Translations under genes and position numbers: made by a program
Assembly (NCBI RefSeq): GCF_014647035.1
Contig: NZ_BMOK01000018.1
Location: 1 to 53,873 of the forward strand
DNA length: 53,873 nt
Source of the DNA: Sporolactobacillus putidus
GTDB lineage: Bacteria > Bacillota > Bacilli > Bacillales > Sporolactobacillaceae
Direction: 5' to 3'
Shown: piece after piece, positions 21,068-30,800 of the stretch
Numbering within the stretch: position 1 is the first letter of the stretch
Layout: the number at the start of each line of letters is the position of its first letter
The notes under the pieces: generated by a model
The model's input: only the letters and a program-made list of their open reading frames with translations
What the model was told of the DNA's origin: nothing
Databases searched by the model: none

Positions 21068-21247
21068 ATGGCCAGACGAAAAGGCATCATGTCTGAAGCA
21101 TTTAAAATAGAACTTGCCAAAGAGCTGGGATTTTATGATACGGTAGAAAAAGAAGGATGGGGCGGCATCCGGGCCCGTGATGCGGGCAACATGGTCCGGC
21201 GCGCCATCGAGAAAGCCGAACAGCAGATGACGACTCGAGCTGATTAA
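21068..21247 (+). CDS. sspF: Small acid-soluble spore protein SspF
   Basis: A 59-residue gene, easily missed because it is short. It encodes a minor alpha/beta-type spore protein: [20 protein letters not shown] at the start, then GFYDTV...[19 protein letters not shown]. These proteins coat spore DNA in the forespore. The EGWGGI-type segment corresponds to the GPR cleavage region of the family, here without the classic ExxSE pattern. AAAGGGG precedes the ATG. The order veg-sspF-ispE matches B. subtilis. A terminator follows. I see no certain sigma-G promoter. Confidence 0.93.
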   Translation: MARRKGIMSEAFKIELAKELGFYDTVEKEGWGGIRARDAGNMVRRAIEKAEQQMTTRAD

Positions 21248-21264
21248 GGCACGATGATTGAGCA

Positions 21265-21309
21265 TGAAAAAAGGGGTTTTTGCCGAATACAAAGGCAGAA
21301 CCCCTTTTT
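21265..21309 (+). terminator. Terminator of sspF
   Basis: AAAGGGGTTTTTGCC pairs with GGCAGAACCCCTTT, followed by more T. The stem is long with one mismatch and separates sspF from ispE. Confidence 0.85.
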
Positions 21310-21364
21310 CTTACGGCCGGTTTCCGATATGATGAAAGATATGAATAAGAAACGAGGGAAACGA

Positions 21365-22243
21365 TTGAAAGTACTTGAAAAAGCGCCGGCAAAAATAAAC
21401 TTGTCCCTTGATGTGCTCGGTAAACGGGAAGACGGATACCACGAAGTCAGAATGGTCATGGCAACCATTGACCTGGCCGATCGGGTCGAATGCGAAAGCC
21501 TGCCGGAAGACAAAATTGTTATCCGGACAACCGCACCCTATGTACCGGAGGACAATCGCAATTTTGCCTATCAGGCCGCTAAAATCATCAAAGAGAGATA
21601 TTCTATTCGTACCGGAGTGGAGATCTCCATAGATAAGCAGATACCCGTTGCTGCAGGGCTTGCGGGCGGGAGCAGCGATGCGGCGGCAACGATTCGCGCA
21701 CTGAACAGGCTCTGGAAGATCGGTATGACTTATGAATCCATGCTTGACATTGCGAAGAAGGTTGGATCGGATGTTGCCTTCTGCATCAAAGGCGGTACCG
21801 CACTGGCTACGGGCAGGGGAGAGAAGATCAGTCCGCTGCCTCCGCTGCCCCAATGCTGGATCGTCCTCGTAAAACCGGATGTTTCTGTATCGACTGCCCA
21901 AATTTATCGCGAATGGGATGATCAGCCTGCTTTGCATCCCGATGTCGACGCAATGATTGCCGCCATAATGCATGGGGACTTTCAGGCGATCTGCCATTTG
22001 CTGGGTAATACTCTCGAAGCCGTGACGATGAAAAAAGTCGACGAAATTGCACGGATCAAGGCCCACATGAGGCGGATCGGGGCGGAAGGGATCCTGATGA
22101 GCGGAAGCGGCCCGACTGTGTTCGCCCTGACACAGCGCGAGACGAGGATGCAGCGATTACTGAACGGAATGAAGGGTTATTGTCCCCAGGTTTTTGCCGT
22201 GCGGCTATGCAGGTCGGCCGAACTCTTGTCTAAATACGAATAA
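21365..22243 (+). CDS. ispE: 4-diphosphocytidyl-2-C-methyl-D-erythritol kinase
   Basis: GHMP kinase of the non-mevalonate isoprenoid pathway. The 292-residue form starts at the TTG at 21365, preceded by GAGGG. It begins LKVLEKAPAKINLSLDVLGK like its relatives; ATGs at 21329 and 21341 are in frame but lack good sites. The ATP loop PVAAGLAGGSSDAAA (about residues 95-109) and the C-terminal LMSGSGPTVFAL are intact. Confidence 0.93.
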   Translation: MKVLEKAPAKINLSLDVLGKREDGYHEVRMVMATIDLADRVECESLPEDKIVIRTTAPYVPEDNRNFAYQAAKIIKERYSIRTGVEISIDKQIPVAAGLAGGSSDAAATIRALNRLWKIGMTYESMLDIAKKVGSDVAFCIKGGTALATGRGEKISPLPPLPQCWIVLVKPDVSVSTAQIYREWDDQPALHPDVDAMIAAIMHGDFQAICHLLGNTLEAVTMKKVDEIARIKAHMRRIGAEGILMSGSGPTVFALTQRETRMQRLLNGMKGYCPQVFAVRLCRSAELLSKYE

Positions 22244-22286
22244 AGGTGTAGAATTGCTTTAAATTATTCGGATTTGGAGGGCTGTC

Positions 22287-23135
22287 ATGAAACTGAAACG
22301 AAGCAGCAGGTTAGTGGATATCACTGCATTTCTGCTGCAGCATCCCCACCAGATTATTCCGCTGTCGTATTTTTCAGATCGGTACGAATCTGCGAAATCT
22401 TCAATCAGCGAAGATCTGGCCATTATAAAAGATAATTTCGAGTCTCTGGGGGCCGGACGACTGCATACGCTTGCCGGTGCAACGGGCGGCGTCAGCTATA
22501 TGCCATGCATGGGCCGCCAGGAGGCGGAACAATTGCTTGGAAAGCTGAAAGAACAAATGACACGGGCAGATCGGCTGCTTCCCGGAGGCTATCTGTATAT
22601 GACGGATATTCTTGGCAAACCGGAGTATGTCAATGCAATCGGCCGTTTAATTGCTTCCGTTTACATAGATGAAAAAATCGATGCGATAATGACGATGGAA
22701 ACAAAAGGCATTCCGCTTGCCTACGCGGTCGCTTCCCAGCGCAGCGTCCCGGTAGTGGTTGTGCGCCGGACAAGCAAAGTCACTGAGGGGTCGACCGTCA
22801 GCATTAATTACATTTCGGGTTCATCCAAAAGGATTCAGACGATGGTGCTGCCTCGGCGCAGCTTAAAAGAGAACGCACGGGTGCTGATCGTCGATGATTT
22901 TATGAAAGCGGGAGGCACAATGAAAGGCATGATGAACCTTTCCCGGGAATTTGGCGCGGTTGTCGCAGGAATGGCCGTGTTTGTCGAGAAGAAAGACGAA
23001 CAGCGGAAACTGGTTAACCATTATACATCGTTATTGAAGCTCTCTATTACGGAAACAGAGAACACCCTGAAGATTGAAGACGGCAATGTGATGGAGAGGC
23101 TTTCCGATTGTTCGGCTCCGATTAAAAACGCTTAG
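22287..23135 (+). CDS. purR: Purine operon repressor PurR
   Basis: A 282-residue repressor: an N-terminal winged helix (about residues 1-70) and a phosphoribosyltransferase-fold domain carrying the PRPP loop VLIVDDFMKAGGTM (about 200-213). In B. subtilis it represses purine synthesis genes and is released by PRPP or blocked by (p)ppGpp. The ATG follows TTGGAGGG. The usual downstream gene ridA (yabJ) is missing. Confidence 0.95.
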   Translation: MKLKRSSRLVDITAFLLQHPHQIIPLSYFSDRYESAKSSISEDLAIIKDNFESLGAGRLHTLAGATGGVSYMPCMGRQEAEQLLGKLKEQMTRADRLLPGGYLYMTDILGKPEYVNAIGRLIASVYIDEKIDAIMTMETKGIPLAYAVASQRSVPVVVVRRTSKVTEGSTVSINYISGSSKRIQTMVLPRRSLKENARVLIVDDFMKAGGTMKGMMNLSREFGAVVAGMAVFVEKKDEQRKLVNHYTSLLKLSITETENTLKIEDGNVMERLSDCSAPIKNA

Positions 23136-23242
23136 TTTCCCTCAGGGCGAAAGGCTCGGGCATGGATGATTGCCCGTTCCCTGAAGCTTTCCAAATTTGT
23201 CCAATAAAAGTTTTAAAATGTTTCGATTCTTTTCTGACTTTT

Positions 23243-23271
23243 GCAGGATTTCACTCTTTTATGTTGAAACA
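23243..23271 (+). promoter_or_regulatory. Probable sigma-H promoter of spoVG
   Basis: GCAGGATTT (23243-23251) fits the sigma-H -35 pattern RnAGGAwWW. GTTGAAACA (23263-23271), 11 bases further, partly fits RnnGAATww. B. subtilis spoVG is a classic sigma-H gene with, as I recall, the same -35 bases. Confidence 0.6.
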
Positions 23272-23318
23272 TGTAATAAGGGTTTCGCATTCATGGGAAA
23301 AAGGGTGGTGTCCAAACA

Positions 23319-23609
23319 ATGGAAATTACAGATGTCAGATTACGGCTTGTGAATACGGATGGACGTATGAAAGCCATTGCTTCAATAACGATAGACAAAG
23401 AATTTGTCGTTCATGACATTCGTGTGATTGACGGAAACAACGGTATGTTTGTCGCCATGCCGAGCAAAAGAACACCTGACGGAGAGTTTCGGGATATTGC
23501 TCATCCGATTACATCAAACACGCGTGAAAAAATTCAGACCGCCGTTTTAAACGAATATCAGCATGCCTGCGCGGAAGATCCCTCTTTTGAACAGGCTGGC
23601 GCTTCATGA
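23319..23609 (+). CDS. spoVG: Septation/RNA-binding regulator SpoVG
   Basis: A 96-residue Spo[22 protein letters not shown] at the N terminus, then [20 protein letters not shown] and [20 protein letters not shown]. It affects cortex formation and asymmetric septation and binds nucleic acids in several Firmicutes. The ATG follows GGGTGGTG. A terminator (23628-23656) follows. Confidence 0.96.
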   Translation: MEITDVRLRLVNTDGRMKAIASITIDKEFVVHDIRVIDGNNGMFVAMPSKRTPDGEFRDIAHPITSNTREKIQTAVLNEYQHACAEDPSFEQAGAS

Positions 23610-23627
23610 AAATAAAATAGGGTTTCC

Positions 23628-23656
23628 AAGGGACCTTCTGTCAGCGGTTCCTTTTT
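23628..23656 (+). terminator. Terminator of spoVG
   Basis: AAGGGACC (23628-23635) pairs with GGTTCCTT (23646-23653) with one G-T pair, followed by TTTAA. Confidence 0.65.
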
Positions 23657-23729
23657 AATTTCGCCGGCAGATGCGGAAAATAAGGCGGCTGCCCGGCTTC
23701 CGGCCTGTCCGGAGTTTCGGCTGACACCC

Positions 23730-23758
23730 TTGAAAAAGGGCTGTTTTTAAGCTATAGT
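23730..23758 (+). promoter_or_regulatory. Sigma-A promoter of glmU-prs
   Basis: TTGAAA (23730-23735) and TATAGT (23753-23758) are separated by 17 bases, 45 bases before glmU. Confidence 0.7.
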
Positions 23759-23803
23759 CTAAAATGGACGCAGAGGATCAATGAAGAGGTATGGGGGTTT
23801 ATC

Positions 23804-25183
23804 ATGTCAAATCGCTATGCGATCATTTTAGCCGCCGGTCAGGGCACGAGAATGAAATCGAAGCTCTATAAGGTTTTGCATCAGGTTTGCGGAAAACCAA
23901 TGATCAGGCATGTTGTCGACGAAGCGAGCCAAACACAGTTTTCAAAAATATACGTTATTGTCGGCCATGGAGCCGATGCCGTCAAGGCATGTATCGGAAC
24001 GGATGCCGAATGCCTTCTGCAAGAGCAGCAGCTGGGAACGGCGCACGCCGTCCGTCAGGCTGCAGAACGGCTTGCCGGGCTCGACGGAACAACCGTGGTG
24101 CTTTATGGAGATACCCCGCTGATTACCCATGAAACGATTGAAAAACTGATCGATTTTCAGGAACAGAATCATGCGGCGGCAGCCGTTCTGACAGCCAGAA
24201 TCGGAGATCCGTCGGGTTACGGGCGCATCATCCGGGACGGCTCCGGAAACCTTGCGAAGATTGTTGAGGATAAGGATGCGACGCCTGAAGAGAAGAAGGT
24301 GCTGGAAATTAATACCGGCATTTACAGTTTTGACAACCGCAAACTGTTCTCCCTTCTCGGCAAGGTCGAAAACAATAATGCCCAGGGCGAGTATTATCTT
24401 CCAGACGTTATCGGACTTCTCGTTCAGGCCTCCGAGAGAGTGCTCGCTTATCAGACGGAGCATTTTGAGGAAACGGTCGGCGTGAATGACCGGCTTCAGC
24501 TGGCCTCCGCTGAAAAGTACATGCGCACGCGTGTTAACCGGCATCACATGAGACAAGGTGTGACACTCATAGATCCGGAGAGTACTTATTTGTCGGCGGA
24601 ATGTACGATCGGCGCTGATACGGTTATTTATCCGGGAACCGTCATTTCAGGACAGACACATATTGGCGGCGGCTGTACGATTGGTCCCCACACCCGGATC
24701 AGAAATTGCGAGATTGGAGAGGAAACGGTCGTTGAGCAGTCGGTTCTCGAAGACAGCTGGGTCGGCAGTCACGTGCAGATCGGACCGTTCGCCCATATCC
24801 GTCCGCTCTCGAAGATCCATGATCAGGCGAAAATCGGCAACTTTGTCGAGGTGAAAAAGTCGGAGATCGGAGAGGGCAGCAAAGCATCGCATCTGACCTA
24901 TCTTGGGGACGCCGTTCTCGGTAAAGATGTAAACATGGGCTGCGGCACAATCACAGTGAATTATGATGGAAAAAATAAATTTACAACACATATCGGGGAC
25001 GGAGCTTTTATCGGATGCAACGCCAATCTGGTGGCGCCGGTTACGATCGGCGATGGGGCCTTTGTGGCTGCCGGATCGACAATTACCGAATCGGTAAATG
25101 CGGATGCACTCGCTATTGCGCGGTCGCGGCAGGTAAACAAAGAAAACTATGCCTTAAAGTTAAACTACAGGACTAATAAATAA
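23804..25183 (+). CDS. glmU: Bifunctional GlcNAc-1-P uridyltransferase/acetyltransferase GlmU
   Basis: Makes UDP-GlcNAc for peptidoglycan. The N-terminal pyrophosphorylase domain has [18 protein letters not shown] (about residues 8-25), QQLGTAHAV and YGDTPL. The C-terminal half (about 250-459) is a left-handed beta helix of hexapeptide repeats with the acetyltransferase site region [12 protein letters not shown]. The length of 459 is normal. prs follows 18 bases later, presumably in the same transcript. Confidence 0.96.
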   Translation: MSNRYAIILAAGQGTRMKSKLYKVLHQVCGKPMIRHVVDEASQTQFSKIYVIVGHGADAVKACIGTDAECLLQEQQLGTAHAVRQAAERLAGLDGTTVVLYGDTPLITHETIEKLIDFQEQNHAAAAVLTARIGDPSGYGRIIRDGSGNLAKIVEDKDATPEEKKVLEINTGIYSFDNRKLFSLLGKVENNNAQGEYYLPDVIGLLVQASERVLAYQTEHFEETVGVNDRLQLASAEKYMRTRVNRHHMRQGVTLIDPESTYLSAECTIGADTVIYPGTVISGQTHIGGGCTIGPHTRIRNCEIGEETVVEQSVLEDSWVGSHVQIGPFAHIRPLSKIHDQAKIGNFVEVKKSEIGEGSKASHLTYLGDAVLGKDVNMGCGTITVNYDGKNKFTTHIGDGAFIGCNANLVAPVTIGDGAFVAAGSTITESVNADALAIARSRQVNKENYALKLNYRTNK

Positions 25184-25201
25184 CTGGAGGGAACCACTAG
25201 A

Positions 25202-26152
25202 ATGGTCAGCTATCTTGATCCAAATCTGAAAGTATTCAGTCTTAATTCCAACCCCGATCTGGCGAAGCAGATCGCCGAACATATCGGTATCCATCTTGGG
25301 GAATGCCTGGTCTCGTCGTTCAGCGACGGCGAGATTCAGATCAGCATTGAAGAAAGCATCCGCGGCAGTGAAGTCTATGTTATTCAGTCGACGAGCGATC
25401 CGGTCAACCAGCACCTGATGGAACTGCTGATTATGATCGATGCTCTGAAAAGGGCTTCGGCAAAAACGATCAATGTTGTCATTCCCTATTATGGCTATGC
25501 GCGGCAAGACAGAAAGGCGCGGTCGAGAGAGCCGATTACGGCTAAACTGGTCGCCAACCTGCTGGAAACCGCCGGAGCGTCGAGAATTCTGACAATGGAT
25601 CTTCACGCGCCTCAGATTCAGGGCTTCTTTGACATCCCTGTAGATCAGCTGCTTAGCGTACCGATCCTTTCCGAATATTTTATGAGTAAGAAACTTGAAG
25701 ATATCGTTATTGTCTCCCCGGATCATGGCGGTGTGACACGTGCCAGGAAAATGGCTGATCGCCTGAAGGCACCGATTGCGATCATTGATAAACGGCGTCC
25801 GCGTCCGAACGTTTCAGAAGTTATGAACATTATCGGTGATATTCAGGGGAAAACGGCAATCATTATTGATGACATCATTGACACGGCGGGAACGATTACG
25901 CTGGCGGCCAATGCACTGGTTGAGCGCGGCGCAAAAAAGGTGTATGCTTGCTGTACGCATCCTGTTTTATCGGGGCCTGCCATAGACCGGATTCAGGCTT
26001 CGGCGATCAGCGAACTCGTCGTCACAAACACCATTCCGCTGCCGGAGCAGAAAAATATCGATAAAATTGTACAGCTTTCTGTTGCTCCGCTTGTGGGCGA
26101 AGCGATCATTCGCATTCACGAGAAGCTGTCCGTAAGCCGGCTGTTTAATTAA
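25202..26152 (+). CDS. prs: Ribose-phosphate pyrophosphokinase
   Basis: Makes PRPP from ribose-5-phosphate and ATP for nucleotide, His and Trp synthesis. The 316-residue protein shows [32 protein letters not shown], the [18 protein letters not shown] signature (about 133-150) and the PRPP loop [18 protein letters not shown] lies upstream of the ATG. The order glmU-prs-ctc is conserved. Confidence 0.96.
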   Translation: MVSYLDPNLKVFSLNSNPDLAKQIAEHIGIHLGECLVSSFSDGEIQISIEESIRGSEVYVIQSTSDPVNQHLMELLIMIDALKRASAKTINVVIPYYGYARQDRKARSREPITAKLVANLLETAGASRILTMDLHAPQIQGFFDIPVDQLLSVPILSEYFMSKKLEDIVIVSPDHGGVTRARKMADRLKAPIAIIDKRRPRPNVSEVMNIIGDIQGKTAIIIDDIIDTAGTITLAANALVERGAKKVYACCTHPVLSGPAIDRIQASAISELVVTNTIPLPEQKNIDKIVQLSVAPLVGEAIIRIHEKLSVSRLFN

Positions 26153-26256
26153 CGGCGGACGGATCATGTCTTGCCCGTAACGGCCGATGAATTTGTATGA
26201 AAATAGGGCAGGATGAAAAAGAAAAACGATAAATTATTTAGAAGGAAGTGCAGAAC

Positions 26257-26874
26257 ATGGCAACATTAAATGCGGTTATCCGCGATCATTTCAAAAAATC
26301 AGTTGCTAAAACGCTGAGAAAAGAAGGCCAGATTCCCTCTGTTGTTTACGGCAAAACGGTGGGCAATGAATCGATAGCAGTCAGCGCCGGAGAAGTGGAC
26401 AAGCTTTTTCGCAGCGAAGGAAGAAATGCGATCATTACGCTGAACATCGGTGACAAGAAAAAATATACGGTTATGGCTCATGATTTACAGTTCAATAATT
26501 TGAAGGGCACGATCCAGCACATTGATTTTCTTGAAATCAATATGAACGAAGAAATTGATGCCGTTGTTCCTGTTGTTCTGCAGGGGACCGAAGAAGTTGA
26601 AGGCAGCGGAGCGGTCGTAAACCACCAGTTGAACGAGCTGACTGTACGCGCATTGCCGAAGGATTTGCCAAGTTCGATCGAAGTCGATGTGTCCAAACTT
26701 GCAGTCGGTGAAAATATCCGGATCAACGATATTGATGCAAAGAACGGCTACACGATCATCGGTGATCCTGAAGAAGTTATTGTCTCGGTTTCCTACGGCG
26801 GCAAGAATGAAGAAGCAGAAGAACCGTCTGCAGCTGAAGGCGCTCAGGCCTCAGAAGAGCAACCGGCAGAATAA
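26257..26874 (+). CDS. ctc: 50S ribosomal protein L25/general stress protein Ctc
   Basis: A 205-residue two-domain L25 (TL5/CTC type) that binds 5S rRNA. The N-terminal beta-barrel (about 1-92, with RKEGQIPSVVYGK) is followed by the CTC domain and an acidic tail rich in Glu and Ala. The ATG at 26257 lies 8 bases after AGAAGGAAG; a GTG at 26248 overlaps that site. In B. subtilis it is sigma-B-controlled, but no sigma-B promoter is evident here. A strong terminator follows. Confidence 0.94.
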   Translation: MATLNAVIRDHFKKSVAKTLRKEGQIPSVVYGKTVGNESIAVSAGEVDKLFRSEGRNAIITLNIGDKKKYTVMAHDLQFNNLKGTIQHIDFLEINMNEEIDAVVPVVLQGTEEVEGSGAVVNHQLNELTVRALPKDLPSSIEVDVSKLAVGENIRINDIDAKNGYTIIGDPEEVIVSVSYGGKNEEAEEPSAAEGAQASEEQPAE

Positions 26875-26900
26875 GTCAATTTTGACATAGAGTCAAACCG

Positions 26901-26928
26901 GGCGTAACGACTGAGTTACGCCTTTTTT
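26901..26928 (+). terminator. Terminator of ctc
   Basis: GGCGTAAC (26901-26908) pairs with GTTACGCC (26915-26922), followed by TTTTTT. Repeat copy 2 begins 2 bases later. Confidence 0.9.
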
Positions 26929-26929
26929 G

Positions 26930-27075
26930 CACTATAGGAAAGTATAAAAATTTTAAGGATTATAGTGTAAACGACCGAACAGATCGCCGCGTCCTGCGGC
27001 ATGTTCGGCATTAGGCCGTCCTGGCCCCCGCAACTAAGGCTCAGCCTACGCCAGGGCTTGGCTTTGCCAAGTTTT
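26930..27075 (+). repeat. Structured intergenic repeat, copy 2 (full length)
   Basis: Nearly identical to copy 1, with modules A (26930-26967), B and C. Differences fall mostly in loops or unpaired bases: GCCGCG-TCC in module B, AGCCTACG in module C, and the final hairpin CTTGGC-TTT-GCCAAG where copy 1 has CTC in the loop. It starts in the T-run of the ctc terminator and ends about 73 bases before the pth start, so it forms the leader or promoter region of pth. Confidence 0.85.
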
Positions 27076-27147
27076 TCGTTAATACCATCCTGTGTATCAC
27101 ACAGAAACCGCCGCTTCCTATGGCGGCGGGAAAGCGAGGAAGAATTT

Positions 27148-27717
27148 GTGAAGATCATCGTCGGGCTGGGCAATCCCGGTTCTGAATATGCGCATACAAG
27201 GCATAACATAGGTTTTGAAGTTATCGATGGCCTTGCGGAACGGTATCATATTGCTTTGTCAAGAAACAAGTTCAAAGCTTTGTACGGCAAAGGGGTCATC
27301 GATGGTGAAGAAGTCCTGCTTGTGAAGCCGCTTACGTTTATGAATGCATCCGGTGAGGCGGTCGGACCGCTGATCCGTTATTATAAGCTGTCTGCCGACG
27401 ATTTGCTTGTGATTCATGATGATCTGGATCTGCCGGTTGGCAAGATCCGTCTGAGGCAAAAAGGCAGCGCAGGAGGGCATAACGGTCTGAAGTCGGTCAT
27501 ACAGCATCTGAATACCCAGGATTTTGACAGGGTAAAAGTGGGCATCGGCCATCCTCAGGGATCACATCAGGCGGTGATCCATTATGTCTTGAATGGTTTT
27601 TCAGGTGAAGAAGCCGTGCTGATCGGCACTGCGATTGATCGGGCTTCCGAGGCAGCCGCCGAATGGGTGACGGTACCTTTCCCGCAAGTGATGAATAAGT
27701 ATAATGCGAATAAGTAA
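27148..27717 (+). CDS. pth: Peptidyl-tRNA hydrolase (SpoVC)
   Basis: Releases peptides from dropped-off peptidyl-tRNA. The 189-residue protein has KIIVGLGNPGSEYAHTRHNI (residues 2-21, with the catalytic His), LVKPLTFMNASGEAV, HDDLDLPVGKIRLR and GHNGLKSVI. The GTG at 27148 follows GCGAGGA and gives the B. subtilis length (188). The frame stays open back to 27001, but that part lies in the repeat element. The next gene in B. subtilis, fin (yabK), is missing. Confidence 0.94.
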   Translation: MKIIVGLGNPGSEYAHTRHNIGFEVIDGLAERYHIALSRNKFKALYGKGVIDGEEVLLVKPLTFMNASGEAVGPLIRYYKLSADDLLVIHDDLDLPVGKIRLRQKGSAGGHNGLKSVIQHLNTQDFDRVKVGIGHPQGSHQAVIHYVLNGFSGEEAVLIGTAIDRASEAAAEWVTVPFPQVMNKYNANK

Positions 27718-27787
27718 CGGTGTGAACGGGAATGATGTTCTTAAGATATTCTCAAAATATCATTTGGCTGGAAGAATCATTATAGGA

Positions 27788-27815
27788 GCTTTGGCGGTCT
27801 GCCAAGGCGTTTTTC
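27788..27815 (+). terminator. Terminator of pth
   Basis: CTTTGGC pairs with GCCAAGG around GGTCT, followed by CGTTTTTC. Confidence 0.7.
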
Positions 27816-27840
27816 GGGTTGATGAAAGTGAGGGTTGCCA

Positions 27841-30800
27841 ATGTTTGGCCTAAGTGCGTTTTATAAGCAGAGAATTGATGAGATCCGGACCGTTTTGACC
27901 GGATATGAAGGCGGCATGACCCAGCAGCTTGTTTCCGGTCTTTCAGGCGGGGCCAAATCTCTCTGGATCGCTGCGCTTTACCGTGAAAGGTCGGAAGCTG
28001 TGGTTGTGGTTACCCACAATCTGTATCAGGGACAGAAACTCTTCAACGATTTGGAAGAATTGATAGATTCCGAGGAGCTTTATCTCTATCCGACCAATGA
28101 TCTGATCGCCTCGGATCTTGCCGTTGCGAGCCCTGAACTGCTTTCTCAGCGTATCGACGTTCTTAACCGCCTGGCTCAGGATAAAAAATGCCTTGTTGTC
28201 GTTCCTGTTGCCGGGCTGAAGCGTCTGCTCGCGCCGCTTTATTTGTGGAGGGCAAGCCTCATTCATCTTGACGAGGGGAGACGGATTGATCTGGAGGCAC
28301 TCGTTAAGAAGCTGACGGCGATCGGATACGAGCGCGAGTCCATGGTGACCGGTCCAGGGCAGTTCAGCCTGCGCGGCGGTATTATCGATGTTTTCCCGCT
28401 GACAGAGGAGCATCCGGTCCGAATTGAGCTCTTTGACGATGAGCTGGACTCTGTCCGTTTTTTTGACAGTGAGACGCAGCGATCTTTGGAGAAGGTAACC
28501 GGGGGACTCGTGATCGGACCGGCACGCGAATTGCTGATTTATGAAAAGGAATTTGACCGTGCGTCAGCGGGGCTGGAAAAAGCTCTGAAGACAACGCTGG
28601 GGAAAATAAAGAATGAGCAGGCTAAAGAGCTGCTCAGCGATCGGATCGGATCCGACATCGAAGCCTTGCAGCAGCACGGGATTTTTCAGGATATAGCAAA
28701 GTATACAGCCCTTTTTTATGAGAAACAGACAACGATCATCGACTATCTTCCGCAAAATGCTTTAATCATTTTGGATGAAATCAGCAGAGTTCAGGAAATG
28801 ACGGAGCAGCTTGATAGGGAAGAAGCCGAGTGGCAGGTATCCATGCTGCAAAGAGGAGAGATGGTCAGAGACGTGCCGCTGACGGTGGAGTGGCCGAAAC
28901 TCGTGGAGCATATTCGGCAGCCGCTTCTGCTCCTTTCGCTGTTTTTGCGTTATCATGGCCAGTTTCAGCCGCAGAACGTTATTAATATGACATGCCGGTC
29001 GATGCAGAATTTTCATGGCCAGATTCATCTGTTGAAATCGGAAATCGACCGGTGGATGAAGAGTGATTATTCCGTTGTTTTTCTAGCGTCGGATAAAGAA
29101 AGAGCAGGACGTCTGGATCAGGTGCTCTCAGATTACAGTATTCAAACGGAATCTGTGAATCAGGAGACAATGCCGGCCGCCGGGAAGATCCAAGTCACGG
29201 TAGGCCGGATGGACAGCGGGTTTGAGATGCCGCTAAAGAAACTGGCCGTCATCACGGAAAAAGAGGTATTCACGAAAAAAACGGCCAAAACACCCCGCAA
29301 GGGCAGGAAACTCTCCAATGCGGAGCGTCTGAAAAATTATAATGAATTGAAAATCGATGATTATGTCGTCCATGTTGATCACGGCATCGGCCGCTATGCC
29401 GGAATTGAAACACTCGATGTTAACGGCATCCATAAAGATTATTTGCAAATCATCTACAAAGGAAACGACAAGCTTTATGTACCGGTCGAACACATCGATC
29501 AGGTACAGAAGTATGTTGGTTCAGAAGGCAAGGAGCCAAAGCTCTATTCGCTTGGCGGCAGTGAGTGGAAAAAAGTCAAAAGCAAGGCCCGATCTTCGAT
29601 TCAGGATATCGCCGACGATTTGATCAAACTGTATGCGAAGCGTGAGGCAAGCAAGGGCTACGCTTTTGGCAAAGACGGACCCGCGCAGCGCGAATTTGAG
29701 TCGGCATTCCCGTATCAGGAAACGGCCGATCAGCTTCAGGCGATTGAGGAAATCAAGAAGGACATGGAAAGCGAAAAACCGATGGACCGGCTGCTTTGCG
29801 GCGATGTCGGTTACGGCAAGACCGAAGTTGCACTGCGTGCGGCCTTCAAAGCGATCGCAGACGGAAAACAGGTCGCCTTTCTTGTACCGACCACGATCCT
29901 GGCTCAGCAGCATTTTGAAACAACACGGGAACGCTTTGAGGAATTTCCCGTTTCTATCGGCCTGCTCAGCCGATTTCGTTCGCGCAAGGAGCAGTCGGAG
30001 ACTCTGAAGGGGCTGGAAGACGGCACGGTTGACCTTGTCATTGGTACGCATCGATTACTGTCGAAAGACGTGAAATTTAAAGATCTCGGACTCCTGATCG
30101 TTGATGAGGAGCAGCGTTTCGGGGTTTCACACAAGGAGAAGATCAAACGCCTGAAGGCGAATATCGATGTTCTGACCTTAACCGCGACGCCGATTCCGCG
30201 AACGCTGCATATGTCTATGCTCGGCGTGCGCGATCTGTCGATTATTGAAACACCGCCGGAAAATCGCTTTCCTGTACAGACCTATGTGACGGAATACAAC
30301 TACACCCTGATTCGCGAGGCGATTGAACGTGAGATGGCGCGAGGCGGACAGGTCTATTTTCTTTATAACCGTGTCGAGACCATTCAGAGAATGGCCGAAA
30401 CGATTTCTCATCTTGTTCCGGATGCGGCGGTGACCTATGCCCACGGACAGATGAAAGAGTCGGAACTGGAGTCGTCCATGATTGATTTTCTCGACGGTAC
30501 TGATGACGTTCTGGTCAGCACAACGATCATTGAGACGGGTGTGGATATCCCGAATGTCAACACGCTGATCGTCTATGATGCCGATAAAATGGGCCTTGCC
30601 CAGCTGTACCAGCTGCGCGGGCGTGTCGGCCGTTCCAACCGGGTGGCCTACGCTTACTTTACTTACCAGCGTGACAAAATCATGAATGAAGTCGCGGAAA
30701 AACGGCTTCAGGCGATCAAGGAGTTCACGGAGCTTGGATCGGGATTCAAGATTGCCATGCGCGACCTGTCGATCAGAGGCGCCGGCAATCTGCTTGGCGC

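Noticed and set aside
27001-27147. Open extension of pth upstream of 27148 through the repeat element
   Set aside because: It has no similarity to the family start, which is the KIIVGLGNPG segment, and it consists of repeat DNA. A good ribosome-binding site precedes the GTG at 27148.
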